From Rhizobium sp. BK313 (lineage in GTDB: Bacteria; Pseudomonadota; Alphaproteobacteria; Rhizobiales; Rhizobiaceae): 64,000 nucleotides of DNA. Shown one piece after another: positions 44,546 through 54,068 of the stretch (position 1 is its first letter; every line of letters begins with the position of its first letter). The stretch covers positions 1 to 64,000 of the forward strand of contig NZ_JACHZQ010000008.1 in assembly GCF_014193655.1 (NCBI RefSeq), read 5' to 3'. The notes beneath the pieces are model-generated. The model had not been told where the DNA came from and ran no database searches. It saw only the letters and a program-made list of their open reading frames with translations. A program made the position numbers and the translations under genes.

Positions 44546-46459
44546 CTAGTGACCGAAACTCAGGACTATCAGCACCACGACGGCAAAACTGATCGCTATG
44601 GTGACGAACAGCGCGCGAAGACGCTCGCGCTCGAGTGGCCGCCGGTCCGGTCGAAGCCTCGGCGGCGGCTGATAGGGAGGTATCGTCTCACCATGCGGGC
44701 TTGCCATTTCCATCTTGTAGGAGAGGAACCAGACGAGGCCGAGACCCGCGACCCAGGAGATGAGCTCCCAGCCCCAGAGGGAAGGCATGCCAAGCGCCCA
44801 CCCGCCGTCAGGTTTGATGAAGGCATAGTTGCCGAAGATGAGGCCCGGTCCGATGGCGAAAAACAGCCAGGCCAAGGAGACCGACCACGCGGTTGAGCGC
44901 AAGGAGCGGACACGCGACGTCGAACGCAGTATCCCATATAGGAACCGACGTGCCTCCTGCGCTTCTTCTCCAAAGGCCCGCCGCTGGGTGAATGCCGAAA
45001 TTAACATCGTCACGGTCAGGTTGGCAGCCATTCCCCAAGCTGCAGAATTGATCGTCCACGGAGCTCGTCCCCATGGCAAGTCGAGGCCGAATCCAGACAG
45101 GAGCGCGATACCGAACGGCTCGGTCATCAAGACGCCGGCAATACCGAAGCCGACGCCCGTAACAACGGCCGGACGCGTGATCCATCGCAGCCAGGTCATC
45201 CCGAGAAGCGGCGTCCACATCTGAAACGCGAGCGGCAGCGCCAGTGAAGCCAACATCGATAGCGTGACAGGCGTCAGGATCTGCATCAGGCCCGAGGAAA
45301 GCACCAGCAACCCGATGATTACCCGCGTGACGGTTACCGTGTCACGCCTCGACAAGCTGCTGTGGAACCATGGCTTGTAGAGAGTGCGAACCAGTGCCTC
45401 TCCTGCCGAAAGAAGCGCGAGACCGGCCATGAGTTGAACCCCGGCAAGCAGTCCGATGAAAAGCCAGGCGGAGAACCACGGGGAGAGTTCACCGAGCAGG
45501 CCGGCGAGATTTTTGGAGGGATCGATCAGCGCCGCGGCACCCAGGCAACCGATACAGAGCGCGATCATCGCCCCGAACGCCCCAGCCATGACCCAGGTCT
45601 GGCCTGTTGCTATCGCCCTGGGGGTGCTGGTCGAGAGAACGACCTTGATCGCCATCGGACTCGCTTGCAGGCCCATGAGCGCGAATGCCACTCCTAAACT
45701 CGCAAGGGCCGTTCCTTCATGCATCGCGGCAGCCTCCCGCCCCGCTCCCGCCGTGAACTGAACCACTCCGGAGACAAGGAACTTGCCTGCTGCAGCCGGG
45801 TCGGCCGCGAGCTTCAAGAGACCGGCGTTCAGGGCACCGAAGCCACCCAACTGCAGGATGGCGAAGCCGGCGAAGCCGACGATCGCGGCACCTGCCAGAA
45901 CGGTCTGGACGGCTCCAAGATAACCGACCGCCCGCATTCCCCCGATAGCAACGTAGCCGAAGAGGATGAAGCAGAGAACGGCGGTTGCCGCCGGCATCGA
46001 TACGGTCTGGTCACTCAAGAAGACGACGAACCGGGCAAGCGCGGCCATTTGCAGGCCGGCAAAGGCGACAGCGAACAAAACCGACACAACAACAGAAAAG
46101 GCGACGAGAAATTCCGAACCCCAATAAGCGCGCAACAGCTCGCTCATCGATGACAATCGAAGCCGTTGGCCGAGCAGCCACAGCCGCTTGAAAAAGAAGA
46201 CACCCGGCAGCGCAAGCGCGATCCCGGCCTGCAAGATGGCAGCAAGCCCGAAGCCGTTCCGACCGATCTCTTCAGCACCAACCAGAAGGGCCCAGCCTGA
46301 AATGCTGGCGCCGGCAAGCACAAGCGCCGATATCCAGGAGGGCAAGGAATGGCTGGCGGAGAAGTATGTCTGATAGTCTCCGTTGGCGCGCGCGGCTATG
46401 CGTGCCCAGTACAGTGTGGCAGCGGCATAAAACAGCAGATAAAGCGGCAACCACATCAT
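44546..46459 (-). CDS. SSS-family sodium/solute symporter-like protein
   Basis: A 637-residue membrane protein with about 13 helices and a hydrophilic segment before the last one. SSS features include the N-terminal ASHSLPSWISALVLAGASIS segment and GYVAIGGMRAVGYLGAVQTV in the core. It is longer than typical PutP-like carriers because of an extra C-terminal region. It follows the small four-helix protein by four bases and may form a complex with it. It offers a second, ion-driven uptake route beside the ABC importer. A sensory role cannot be excluded. Confidence 0.78.
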   Translation of the reverse strand: MMWLPLYLLFYAAATLYWARIAARANGDYQTYFSASHSLPSWISALVLAGASISGWALLVGAEEIGRNGFGLAAILQAGIALALPGVFFFKRLWLLGQRLRLSSMSELLRAYWGSEFLVAFSVVVSVLFAVAFAGLQMAALARFVVFLSDQTVSMPAATAVLCFILFGYVAIGGMRAVGYLGAVQTVLAGAAIVGFAGFAILQLGGFGALNAGLLKLAADPAAAGKFLVSGVVQFTAGAGREAAAMHEGTALASLGVAFALMGLQASPMAIKVVLSTSTPRAIATGQTWVMAGAFGAMIALCIGCLGAAALIDPSKNLAGLLGELSPWFSAWLFIGLLAGVQLMAGLALLSAGEALVRTLYKPWFHSSLSRRDTVTVTRVIIGLLVLSSGLMQILTPVTLSMLASLALPLAFQMWTPLLGMTWLRWITRPAVVTGVGFGIAGVLMTEPFGIALLSGFGLDLPWGRAPWTINSAAWGMAANLTVTMLISAFTQRRAFGEEAQEARRFLYGILRSTSRVRSLRSTAWSVSLAWLFFAIGPGLIFGNYAFIKPDGGWALGMPSLWGWELISWVAGLGLVWFLSYKMEMASPHGETIPPYQPPPRLRPDRRPLERERLRALFVTIAISFAVVVLIVLSFGH

Positions 46460-46463
46460 CAGC

Positions 46464-46883
46464 TCAGCTCCTTTCGGTCATTGGCTTGATGTGGAAGCGC
46501 GAAAAAGCACCCCGCAGCCCGTGTCGTGTGAGCAGATAGGCCAGGAAGCCCGCGGCCAGAACCCCGAATAGGGTAAGGCCCGAATAATAATCTGTCATCG
46601 TCAGGAAACCGCCGGCCGCACTAGCAACGAAGACCAGGCCCAACAGCCCATAAGCTCCGATACCAAGCACGGTTTCTCCCGGAGAGAAGCCGGTATTGAA
46701 GACCCCATTGACGATGATATGGGCAATGAACGCCAGCACGATGACCAGGACTCCCACAGAAGAGAGGAGCCACGATGCCTGCTTCAGGCCTTCCAGGAAG
46801 ATGCCTAGACCAAGAAATCCTAGCACCGCCCAAATCGCAAAGACCAGGATGGAACGTTCAACGATGGGAACCGGCGACATCAT
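46464..46883 (-). CDS. Four-helix membrane protein of unknown function
   Basis: 139 residues with four predicted helices (ILVFAIWAVLGFLGLGIFL, VGVLVIVLAFIAHIIV, VLGIGAYGLLGLVFVASAAG, GLTLFGVLAAGFLAYLLT) and a short basic tail. AGGAAG precedes the ATG. It is immediately upstream of the SSS-type symporter and is probably its partner. I do not recognise a family. Confidence 0.75.
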   Translation of the reverse strand: MMSPVPIVERSILVFAIWAVLGFLGLGIFLEGLKQASWLLSSVGVLVIVLAFIAHIIVNGVFNTGFSPGETVLGIGAYGLLGLVFVASAAGGFLTMTDYYSGLTLFGVLAAGFLAYLLTRHGLRGAFSRFHIKPMTERS

Positions 46884-46916
46884 TTTTCACTTCCTGTGTT
46901 ACGACGGGGGAAGGAA

Positions 46917-46936
46917 GGACCGGGCAGACCCGGTCC
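46917..46936 (-). terminator. Intercistronic stem-loop after the SPFH gene
   Basis: A perfect 8-bp GC-rich stem (GGACCGGG / CCCGGTCC) with a 4-base loop lies just past the SPFH stop codon. On the minus strand it is followed by TTCCTTCC rather than a pure T-run, so it may attenuate or protect mRNA rather than end the operon. Confidence 0.45.
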
Positions 46937-46943
46937 CTTTCGC

Positions 46944-48617
46944 TTAGTTCGTCCGGCCTTTGCCGGCCGCTCGCGGTTCCGGTGCGGAAGGCTCGGTGTA
47001 GACGATCTTCGAGAGATCGTTGAGCGTGTGCGCACGATGGACCGTATCTCCGCTCAAACCGATCTCTCCGAGCAGCGTATCGACGAACGGAGCCTGCGTC
47101 CGGTAACGCAGAGCGGAACTCACCACTTGCTCGGCGAGATTGCCCTCGCGTGGAGGAAGGCCATCGGCAGCCATGGCGACGCCGTTTGTGCCAGTGGCGC
47201 CCGACAGACCAGGAAGCCCCTCGACATGGATGATCTTGATGCCTTCGATCTTCTCCATCGGCTTGACGCTTTCGCGGATGATCGCCGGCAGGTTCTCGAC
47301 AAGCGACCTATGCAGCGCAGAGCGGCGAGCCGCATCGGAACGAAGGTTCTCGGCCGCATTGAGCTTCTCCTTGCCGTCTGCTTCGACACGCAGGCGCTCT
47401 TCAAGGGCTGCTACTGCGATACGATCGGCGTCGGCACGGTCCTGGGCGGCTGCCTTTTCGGCTTCGGCCAGGATACGTACCTTCGCCGCCTCCGACTCCG
47501 CCGCGCGTTGCGCGTCGATGAGCTCGATGGCCTTTTGGCGATTAGCGATTTCGGTATCGCGGATCGTCTGAACGCGCTCCTGGGCCTCCACCACGGTGGC
47601 GCGAGCAGCCTCGGCCTGGGCCTGGGCCTCGGAGCGTTCCTTGGACTTGATCGACACAGCGATCTCGCGTGCCTGCTCTTCGATCTGCGTCACTTCGCGA
47701 CGCTTGATTTCGAGCATTTCCACCTGGCGCTCCATGTCGATGCGGGCACGTTCGACAGCTTCACGCTCGCGCAGCTTAACCGCTTCAATCTCTCTTTCTC
47801 TCGTGGCGTTCTCCGCCGCAATCACGGATTTCTTCGTGGCGCGCTCGATCGAAACCTCTGCCTCATGGGCAAGGCGCGCATATTCGCTATCGCGCTGGAT
47901 CTCGAGGCTCTTCTTCTCGGCCTCGAGGTTTTTGGCGCGAATGGCCACTTCGGTGTCCTTTTCGATGTCGTTGCGCTTCTTCTTGCGGGATTCAATCTGC
48001 TCGGTAAGCCAGGTCAGACCTTCCGCATCGAACGTATTCGAAGCATTGAAAAGCTTGATGTCTGTCTGGTCGAGGGAGGTGAGCGAGACGCTTTCCAGCT
48101 CAAGACCGTCGAGTGCCAGGCTCTCCGTCACCTCCTGCTTCACTTCCCTGACAAAGGCCTGACGGTTTTCGTGGATCTGCTCCAAGGTCATTTTTGCGGC
48201 AGCGCCACCCATTGCGTCGACGAAGCGGCCCTGGATCAGATCCTTGAGCTGTTCCGCATTCATCGTGCGGTTCCCCAGGCTGCGGGCAGCCGTCGCCACC
48301 GCGTCGATCGCAGGCGAAACGCGAACGTAGAATTCGACGGTCAGCTCGACGCGCATGCGGTCCTTGGTGATCAGCGACTTCTCACGGGCGCGAGTAACCT
48401 CGAGCCGCAGCGTATTCATATTAACTTCCGTCAAGTCATGGAGGATCGGCAGCACGAGAGCCCCTCCTCCCATGACGACCTTCTCACCGCCGAAGCCGGT
48501 TCGCACAAAGCTCACGTCCTTGGTGGAACGGCGATACAGCCAGTGCAGAAGATAGGCGGCGACTGCGATGACGATCGCAGCCAGGATAATGATGGCAATG
48601 ACATCTGCACCCTTCAT
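46944..48617 (-). CDS. Flotillin-like SPFH/Band 7 protein (YqiK type)
   Basis: A 557-residue protein with an N-terminal membrane anchor (VIAIIILAAIVIAVAAYLLHWL), an SPFH domain (residues about 35-210, including GGALVLPILHDLTEVNMNTL) and a very long charged coiled coil (residues 220-430, rich in EAE/KRR repeats). The C-terminal part resembles flotillin. Such proteins oligomerise into membrane microdomain scaffolds. Its location between a rhodopsin homologue and a symporter suggests that it organises these membrane proteins. Confidence 0.88.
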   Translation of the reverse strand: MKGADVIAIIILAAIVIAVAAYLLHWLYRRSTKDVSFVRTGFGGEKVVMGGGALVLPILHDLTEVNMNTLRLEVTRAREKSLITKDRMRVELTVEFYVRVSPAIDAVATAARSLGNRTMNAEQLKDLIQGRFVDAMGGAAAKMTLEQIHENRQAFVREVKQEVTESLALDGLELESVSLTSLDQTDIKLFNASNTFDAEGLTWLTEQIESRKKKRNDIEKDTEVAIRAKNLEAEKKSLEIQRDSEYARLAHEAEVSIERATKKSVIAAENATREREIEAVKLREREAVERARIDMERQVEMLEIKRREVTQIEEQAREIAVSIKSKERSEAQAQAEAARATVVEAQERVQTIRDTEIANRQKAIELIDAQRAAESEAAKVRILAEAEKAAAQDRADADRIAVAALEERLRVEADGKEKLNAAENLRSDAARRSALHRSLVENLPAIIRESVKPMEKIEGIKIIHVEGLPGLSGATGTNGVAMAADGLPPREGNLAEQVVSSALRYRTQAPFVDTLLGEIGLSGDTVHRAHTLNDLSKIVYTEPSAPEPRAAGKGRTN

Positions 48618-48665
48618 GGACGTTTTCCTTCAGAATGAGCAGGGGTTGCGGGCGAGCGATAGACT

Positions 48666-49367
48666 TCAGGCATTGTTGGTCTCCTCTGAAGCGAGGACGC
48701 CGGTCGCGAGAATGGCAATGCCGAAGGCCATGCGATTGAGAATGTCAGCGACGTTGTAGGCCACCGACAGGCTGCCATCGTCGGTCATTCCCGCGAAGGC
48801 CGTGAGGAAATTGCCAAGCGGATAGATCGCCCAGCCGATGGTGACGATTAACCGCAGCCAGAAGTAACCGCGGCGCAGATAGTCACCCGTGGACGCACGA
48901 ACCACATCGTCCATGCGTCCGAAATAGAGCTCGCCAAGAATGTAGAGCCAGAAGACAAGCCCGATCAGGAAAGCAAGGGTTGGATGCATGAACTGCGCCT
49001 CGCCCAGATATCTGACGAAAACCATCAGTTCAGCAACGACGATCAGTCGCCAGAAGAGGCCGGCACCGAGCTTGCCTGCCGTCTTGGCCAGGAAAAAGAG
49101 CGCCATGACCTGAACCGGCATCGAGACGGCCCATCCGACATAGTGGTAGACGACCGGGACGCCGCCGCCGGCAAGCCAGGCGTTTCTCGCTTCGAATGCC
49201 GCCGGAATGCCGACGAGCGCGGCGATTGCGCAGAGCGATACCGGAAGGCGCCAATTGCGACCCACCCAGCTAGTCCCCAGCAGGAGCAGGACCGTGGTCG
49301 CGGCCAGACCGAACAGGGCAACAGAATAGCTGGCCGCAGTCAGGTCGGTTGTCTGGTAGACGGCCAT
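48666..49367 (-). CDS. Proteorhodopsin-like seven-helix protein lacking the retinal lysine
   Basis: A 233-residue protein with seven hydrophobic helices. Helix F (IGWAIYPLGNFL, 177-188) and helix G (AYNVADILNRMAFG, 203-216) match proteorhodopsin closely. The Schiff-base lysine position is Arg212 (codon 48732-48734, CGC); the helix-G aspartate (Asp208) is kept. In helix C (YHYVGWAVSMP, 74-84) the counterion Asp is Gly78 and the conserved Arg is His75, and the proton-donor Glu position is Ala89. It cannot be a standard light-driven pump. Lysine-less rhodopsins have been reported elsewhere, with no settled function. AGGGAGA precedes the ATG. Confidence 0.85.
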   Translation of the reverse strand: MAVYQTTDLTAASYSVALFGLAATTVLLLLGTSWVGRNWRLPVSLCAIAALVGIPAAFEARNAWLAGGGVPVVYHYVGWAVSMPVQVMALFFLAKTAGKLGAGLFWRLIVVAELMVFVRYLGEAQFMHPTLAFLIGLVFWLYILGELYFGRMDDVVRASTGDYLRRGYFWLRLIVTIGWAIYPLGNFLTAFAGMTDDGSLSVAYNVADILNRMAFGIAILATGVLASEETNNA

Positions 49368-49413
49368 TTAGTGTCTCCCTTCCCGGAAATACGTGTGATT
49401 CATTCAAACCTCC

Positions 49414-50778
49414 TCAAATCTGCGTGCGGATGTGTGGGGAACGGGCGTAGAGCGCTACCATCGGCAGAATGAGCAGGCCGAAGATGAACTGTTGCCATTT
49501 GAAATCGAGGCCGATGCCGACAAGGAAACTTGAAAGCACCTGCAGGACGAGCACGCCGATGACCGTAAAGCCGTAGCCGCCTGCGCCGCCAAGCAGCGAG
49601 GTCCCCCCGACGACCACCGCAGCCAGAGTGAGGAACAGATACTGGTCGCCGACGCCGATGAAGCCTCCGCCCGACCAGCCGAGGAGAAGTCCGCCGGTGA
49701 GCGCGGCGAAGAAGCCGGACAGGGCGTAGACGATGATCCAAAATCGCATCTCGGAGATCATGATGCGACTGGCGGAGGTACGATTGACACCGAGCGCATA
49801 TAGATAGCGGCCATGGACCGTGGTCCGCAGACCGATGATCATAAGGAGTGCAATAAGTGCCCAGATCGCAATGACCGGTGGGAACGGGAGGCCGAAGGTT
49901 GATCCATTCATGGCGGAAAAGTTCGATAACCAGGCCGGAACGGTGCCGAACACGTTGCCCGAATATGCCGACCCGATGGAGGTGATGATCTGGACGCCAC
50001 CCGAGATGGCAAAGCCGGTTCCAAGAGTGACGATGAGCGCCTGCCCCTGAAGCCGATAGCTCAAAAGGCCGTTGATCACGCCGAGCAAAGTCCCGGTCGT
50101 CAGGACAATGATGACGGCAAGCCAGGGCGGAACGCCAAGGCCGATCAAATAGAGAAGACCGACATTGGCTGCGCCGATGATAAACGGGATCGACAGATCG
50201 AGGCCACCCAGAAGCGCAACGAGCGTCTGTCCCACCGAGGCGATGCCCAGAAACGAGGCAAAGAGCAGCATCGACTTGATGTTGTTGCCTGACGAGAAGC
50301 CATCGATGTTCATCGAGCCGACCGAAAACAGGCCTGCCAGCACCATGATGCCAATGAAAGCCGAGCGGTTCTGCTGGAACTGACGCCCTAACGTCCTGGT
50401 GAGAACGAGGATCACCAGTAGGATGATCAGAGAGATCACGTTCCAGATGTTGAAGAATGCTTGAACCGTCAGAGACAGCAATAAGAACGCGAGCAGGATG
50501 ACACCCAGGCCGAAAAGCGGCCAACGGTACTTTATCCAGGCCTGGCGAAGCGGCCCTGGCCCATCCGTCGATGGCACGGTCGCGCCATCGAGGAATTGGC
50601 CGATAAGATAGCGCCATGCCCAATAGAAGAGCACGAGCGTGGCGATCGCCGAGAGGATGATGATCTGGACGGATATCGCCTGGGCGAAGCCGAAGCCGAT
50701 GCCGATGATCGTCAGAATGATGCCAACGACGAGGCCGAGAATACGGGCAGGCAGGCTGAGTTGCGGCAAATGTTCCAT
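49414..50778 (-). CDS. Sugar-type ABC transporter permease
   Basis: A 454-residue RbsC-type permease. Residues about 130-454 hold the usual domain (GGLDLSIPFIIGAANVGLLY, GTGFAISGGVQIITSIG). Roughly 100 additional N-terminal residues carry two or three extra helices. Its ATG overlaps the preceding permease stop by one base. Together they form a heteromeric channel, unlike the homodimer typical of ribose importers. Confidence 0.9.
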   Translation of the reverse strand: MEHLPQLSLPARILGLVVGIILTIIGIGFGFAQAISVQIIILSAIATLVLFYWAWRYLIGQFLDGATVPSTDGPGPLRQAWIKYRWPLFGLGVILLAFLLLSLTVQAFFNIWNVISLIILLVILVLTRTLGRQFQQNRSAFIGIMVLAGLFSVGSMNIDGFSSGNNIKSMLLFASFLGIASVGQTLVALLGGLDLSIPFIIGAANVGLLYLIGLGVPPWLAVIIVLTTGTLLGVINGLLSYRLQGQALIVTLGTGFAISGGVQIITSIGSAYSGNVFGTVPAWLSNFSAMNGSTFGLPFPPVIAIWALIALLMIIGLRTTVHGRYLYALGVNRTSASRIMISEMRFWIIVYALSGFFAALTGGLLLGWSGGGFIGVGDQYLFLTLAAVVVGGTSLLGGAGGYGFTVIGVLVLQVLSSFLVGIGLDFKWQQFIFGLLILPMVALYARSPHIRTQI

Positions 50779-52172
50779 TATTTTGTCACCTCAGTCTGGG
50801 TCGCGCTAGCGCCTTGGGTGATAACGTAGGCTCCGGCTAGTGCGAGGGCGGCGACGACGACCGCCACGGCGGGCCCGACCGTCCGCCGGCTTGCCTGGCC
50901 AATCGCAAGGCGAAGGAAGGCGGCGACGATGATCAGAATGATCGATGCGAAGACGAGCGGAGCAGCGGCGACGCGCAACGCTTCGGTTTCAGCGGAAAGC
51001 GAAGCAGTCTCAAGCGGTGCGGTCAGTGCGGCCTGCACGGAGAAGGGACCGCCGACATAGGCACCTGTCGCGCCGAGAGAACCATAGTCGAACGTCGCGT
51101 GAAGAATGATGCCGAGAACGACAACAGAGAGCGCTACAAAATAAAGAAGCGGCGAAAAGTTGCGGATGTAGCGCTGGATCACGGGTATGAGCAGCGTCAG
51201 CAGCAACGAGACCACCAGGATGACGCCGTAAGCGAGGTTTGTCACGAAACTCTGGACCGAACCAAAGTTGAACGACGAAAGTACATAGGTGATCAGGTAG
51301 AGGTTCAACGCCCCCAGAGCCGAGCCGAAAACACCGCCTCTGCCGCCGCCGAGCGATGCGCCGCCAAGCACGAGGGCCGTGACCGCGATCAGGGTATAGG
51401 TCGTGCCTTGGGAGGGATCGCCAGACGAAATGAGCGCGGTGAAGCAGATCGACGCGAGGCCGGCAAAGCACCCCGAAATCAAATGCGCGCCGATCCGAAC
51501 GATGGTGATCGGCACGCCTGACGTGTAGGCGGCGCGCTCGTCAGATCCCATGAGACGAAGATGGGTGTAAAAAGCCGTGGCGGTGAAGAGAAGCCAGGCG
51601 GCGGTGGCGAGCAGCAGAATGACGAGGACGGGCGAAAATATCGTGATTCCGAACCCCCATTCCTCCATGAAAGCAGGGGATGTTCCCCCGGGCCGCGGGA
51701 GAATGACCAGGTTGATACCGGACAAGGCAAGATAGCCGGACAGCGAAACGATGATCGGCTGAACCCGGACGTAGATGACGATCAGCGAGAAAATCAGCTG
51801 GTAAGCCGCTCCCACCCCCATGCAATAGAGGAATACTGGGATGGGATTTTCCAGGAGCCCCGCCGCGTGCAGCTGAATCATCGTGACGTTGATAAAGCCG
51901 ATCAGCGGACCGACGGAGAGATCGATGGTGCCGCGTCCCGCGATCGTTGATGCCATCAAGGTATAGGTCGCAAGGATCAGGGGCGTCACGACAATAATTG
52001 CTGCGCCGATGCCCGAGACGCTCATCAGGCTCGGCGCCCTGAGCACCGCAATCGACAGAAGCGCGAAGAAAAGAGTGATCGGCATCAACAGGAACGGATT
52101 GGAGCGCCCGCCCTGTGCCTCGGCCACCACTTGCTTTGCCGTGGAAGGGGTATTGATGGGCGAAACGCTCAT
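50778..52172 (-). CDS. Sugar-type ABC transporter permease with C-terminal extension
   Basis: A 464-residue permease. The core (TIDLSVGPLIGFINVTMIQL, MGSDERAAYTSGV, LGGASLGGGRGG) is of the RbsC family but diverged. About 120 extra residues at the C terminus include additional helices (LVFASIILIIVAAFLRLAI and a final one). It starts within the ATPase stop (four-base overlap) and ends at the next permease start, so translation of the three genes is coupled. Confidence 0.88.
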   Translation of the reverse strand: MSVSPINTPSTAKQVVAEAQGGRSNPFLLMPITLFFALLSIAVLRAPSLMSVSGIGAAIIVVTPLILATYTLMASTIAGRGTIDLSVGPLIGFINVTMIQLHAAGLLENPIPVFLYCMGVGAAYQLIFSLIVIYVRVQPIIVSLSGYLALSGINLVILPRPGGTSPAFMEEWGFGITIFSPVLVILLLATAAWLLFTATAFYTHLRLMGSDERAAYTSGVPITIVRIGAHLISGCFAGLASICFTALISSGDPSQGTTYTLIAVTALVLGGASLGGGRGGVFGSALGALNLYLITYVLSSFNFGSVQSFVTNLAYGVILVVSLLLTLLIPVIQRYIRNFSPLLYFVALSVVVLGIILHATFDYGSLGATGAYVGGPFSVQAALTAPLETASLSAETEALRVAAAPLVFASIILIIVAAFLRLAIGQASRRTVGPAVAVVVAALALAGAYVITQGASATQTEVTK

Positions 52173-53986
52173 GTCCGGCTGCCTTGACGTTGGGCGCCCC
52201 GATCGTCGAATTCGACGATCCGGATTGACTTCGAGGCGACTTTGTTTTCGGAGACAGGGAACGGAACGAGGCGCTCCGTTGGTGTCCCGCCGCGTTGCGG
52301 AAGCGTGTCGCCGATCCTCAGCGCCGCCTTGATCTCCGGCGGAACCTCGACCGTGACGCGAACATTGTCACCGGCTGCCACGGTCTGTTTCTGCCCTGGT
52401 GCGCGATGGGGCGAAAGGCCAAACGGGCCGGTAAGCCCCACACCGTTCGTTTGGCCGAACATAGCCTCGAGAACTCGTTTAGGATCGAGATTTCTACCGT
52501 CGAAAGCGTCGAACGGAGCTCCGTCCCGGAACACGACGACCCGTGTTGCAAATCCAAGGAATTCTTCAATTTCGGACGAGAGGTAGATGACGGCACGTCC
52601 CTCGTCGGCAAAGGTGCGCAGGTGCTTGTAAAGTTCGGTCTTCGCACCGGCGTCGATTCCTCGCGCCGGATCATTCAGAACGATCACGTCGGGTCGCATC
52701 GCAAAGCCACGACCGATCAGCACCTTTTGCTGGTTGCCGCCCGACAGCGAGGTGATCCTGTCTTCTTTGACGCCAAACTTGATGAGGAGATTTTCAGCCT
52801 CCCGCTTGAAGATTGTGCCGAGTATGACGCGGTCGACGAAACCAAGAATTCCACCCCGCTTCTTTTCCCGATAGAGCGGCATGACCATGTTTTCGAAGAT
52901 GGAGAGAGACGCGAAGATGCCTTCGCGCTTTCGGTCGCCGGAGACGTAGGCAATCCTGCCCTTGACCGCCTCGGGCAGATTCCTGACGGGAGACCATGAT
53001 CCATGGCGGGAGGCCACCTGGACCAATCCATTCGAGGCGGCCATCACACCTGCAAGAACGCGGACGAAGGCATCCTGGCCCTGGCCGTCGAGGCCCGCAA
53101 CGCCAACGATTTCGCCCCGTCGCAAATCGAAGTCGAACGTCGTGCCGTTCGGCCAGACGGCGAGTCTTCTCGCCTTCAGCGCCCGTTCATTTGTTTTCGG
53201 TACGGGAGCCGTCGTTGCGCTATGGCCGCTGCGGTCTTCCCCGGTCATCAACGCGAGAAGGTTCTTCTCCGTGATCTCGGTCTTTTCAAGAATGCCGACG
53301 TCGCGCCCATCACGAAAGACGGTGGCACGATCCGATATCCGGACAAGCTCGGCAATACGGTGTGTAACGATCAGGACCGTCGTTCCCCGGTCCCGGAGCG
53401 CTCGCATCTTGGCAAAGAGCCGTTCGGTCGAATCGAAGTCGAGCGCCGCCGAACTCTCGTCCAGGATCAGGATCTTCGGTTCCGACAGCAGGGCTCGGGC
53501 GATCGTGATCCACTGCTTCAGCCCAAGGGGAAGGGTTCCGACGAGCGCGTGTGGATCGATTGGCTCCCCGGCGAGCTCCTCCATCAGCTCGGCGGCGCGC
53601 GCGACCTTGCGTTCCTGTGAGAGCGTTTTCGTAAACAGATGATCGGCGCCCATGAAGATATTGTCGACGACTGAGCTTTCGTCGGCGACCAGGACTTCCT
53701 GGTAGACCGTCGAGATACCGAGCGCGCGGCTCTCGGCCGGCGTCGAAGGGGTCTCACCCAGAATGGAGACCGTTCCGCTGTCGATCGGAAGAACGCCCGA
53801 TACTACCTTTGCCATCGTGCTCTTGCCGCAGCCGTTTCCGCCGACGATCGCATGGATTTCTCCGGCCCGCGCGGAGAAGGACGCACCGTCAAGCGCCCGC
53901 GTCGGTCCGAAGTACTTCTTGACACCACGCACGACGATGGTGTCTCGCGCTGCGATTTCGGTGGTTTGTATGGCGGAAGACGTCAT
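52169..53986 (-). CDS. Sugar-type ABC transporter ATPase with C-terminal extension
   Basis: A 605-residue tandem ATPase, about 95 residues longer than RbsA. The first half has Walker A GGNGCGKST (49-57) and Walker B ILILDESSAALDF; the second has the signature LSGGNQQKVLIGRG and a degenerate P-loop (GLDGQGQDA). The extension after residue 510 is proline/valine-rich (VRVTVEVPPEIKAALRIGD) and ends in RIVEFDDRGAQ, which resembles the N terminus of the linked lactonase (KIIEFDEHGRR). The purpose of the extension is unknown. Confidence 0.9.
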   Translation of the reverse strand: MTSSAIQTTEIAARDTIVVRGVKKYFGPTRALDGASFSARAGEIHAIVGGNGCGKSTMAKVVSGVLPIDSGTVSILGETPSTPAESRALGISTVYQEVLVADESSVVDNIFMGADHLFTKTLSQERKVARAAELMEELAGEPIDPHALVGTLPLGLKQWITIARALLSEPKILILDESSAALDFDSTERLFAKMRALRDRGTTVLIVTHRIAELVRISDRATVFRDGRDVGILEKTEITEKNLLALMTGEDRSGHSATTAPVPKTNERALKARRLAVWPNGTTFDFDLRRGEIVGVAGLDGQGQDAFVRVLAGVMAASNGLVQVASRHGSWSPVRNLPEAVKGRIAYVSGDRKREGIFASLSIFENMVMPLYREKKRGGILGFVDRVILGTIFKREAENLLIKFGVKEDRITSLSGGNQQKVLIGRGFAMRPDVIVLNDPARGIDAGAKTELYKHLRTFADEGRAVIYLSSEIEEFLGFATRVVVFRDGAPFDAFDGRNLDPKRVLEAMFGQTNGVGLTGPFGLSPHRAPGQKQTVAAGDNVRVTVEVPPEIKAALRIGDTLPQRGGTPTERLVPFPVSENKVASKSIRIVEFDDRGAQRQGSRT

Positions 53987-54068
53987 GGCTCATCCCGTCC
54001 GCGTAAAGCGACGACCAAAATTCGAATGTTGTCTGGGGAATTGGGCCGCTTGCGCGGCCCAAGCTAAC

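Noticed and set aside
48666..49367. Calling the seven-helix protein a light-driven proton pump
   Set aside because: The retinal lysine, primary counterion and helix-C arginine are all replaced, and no retinal-synthesis genes are present in the window.
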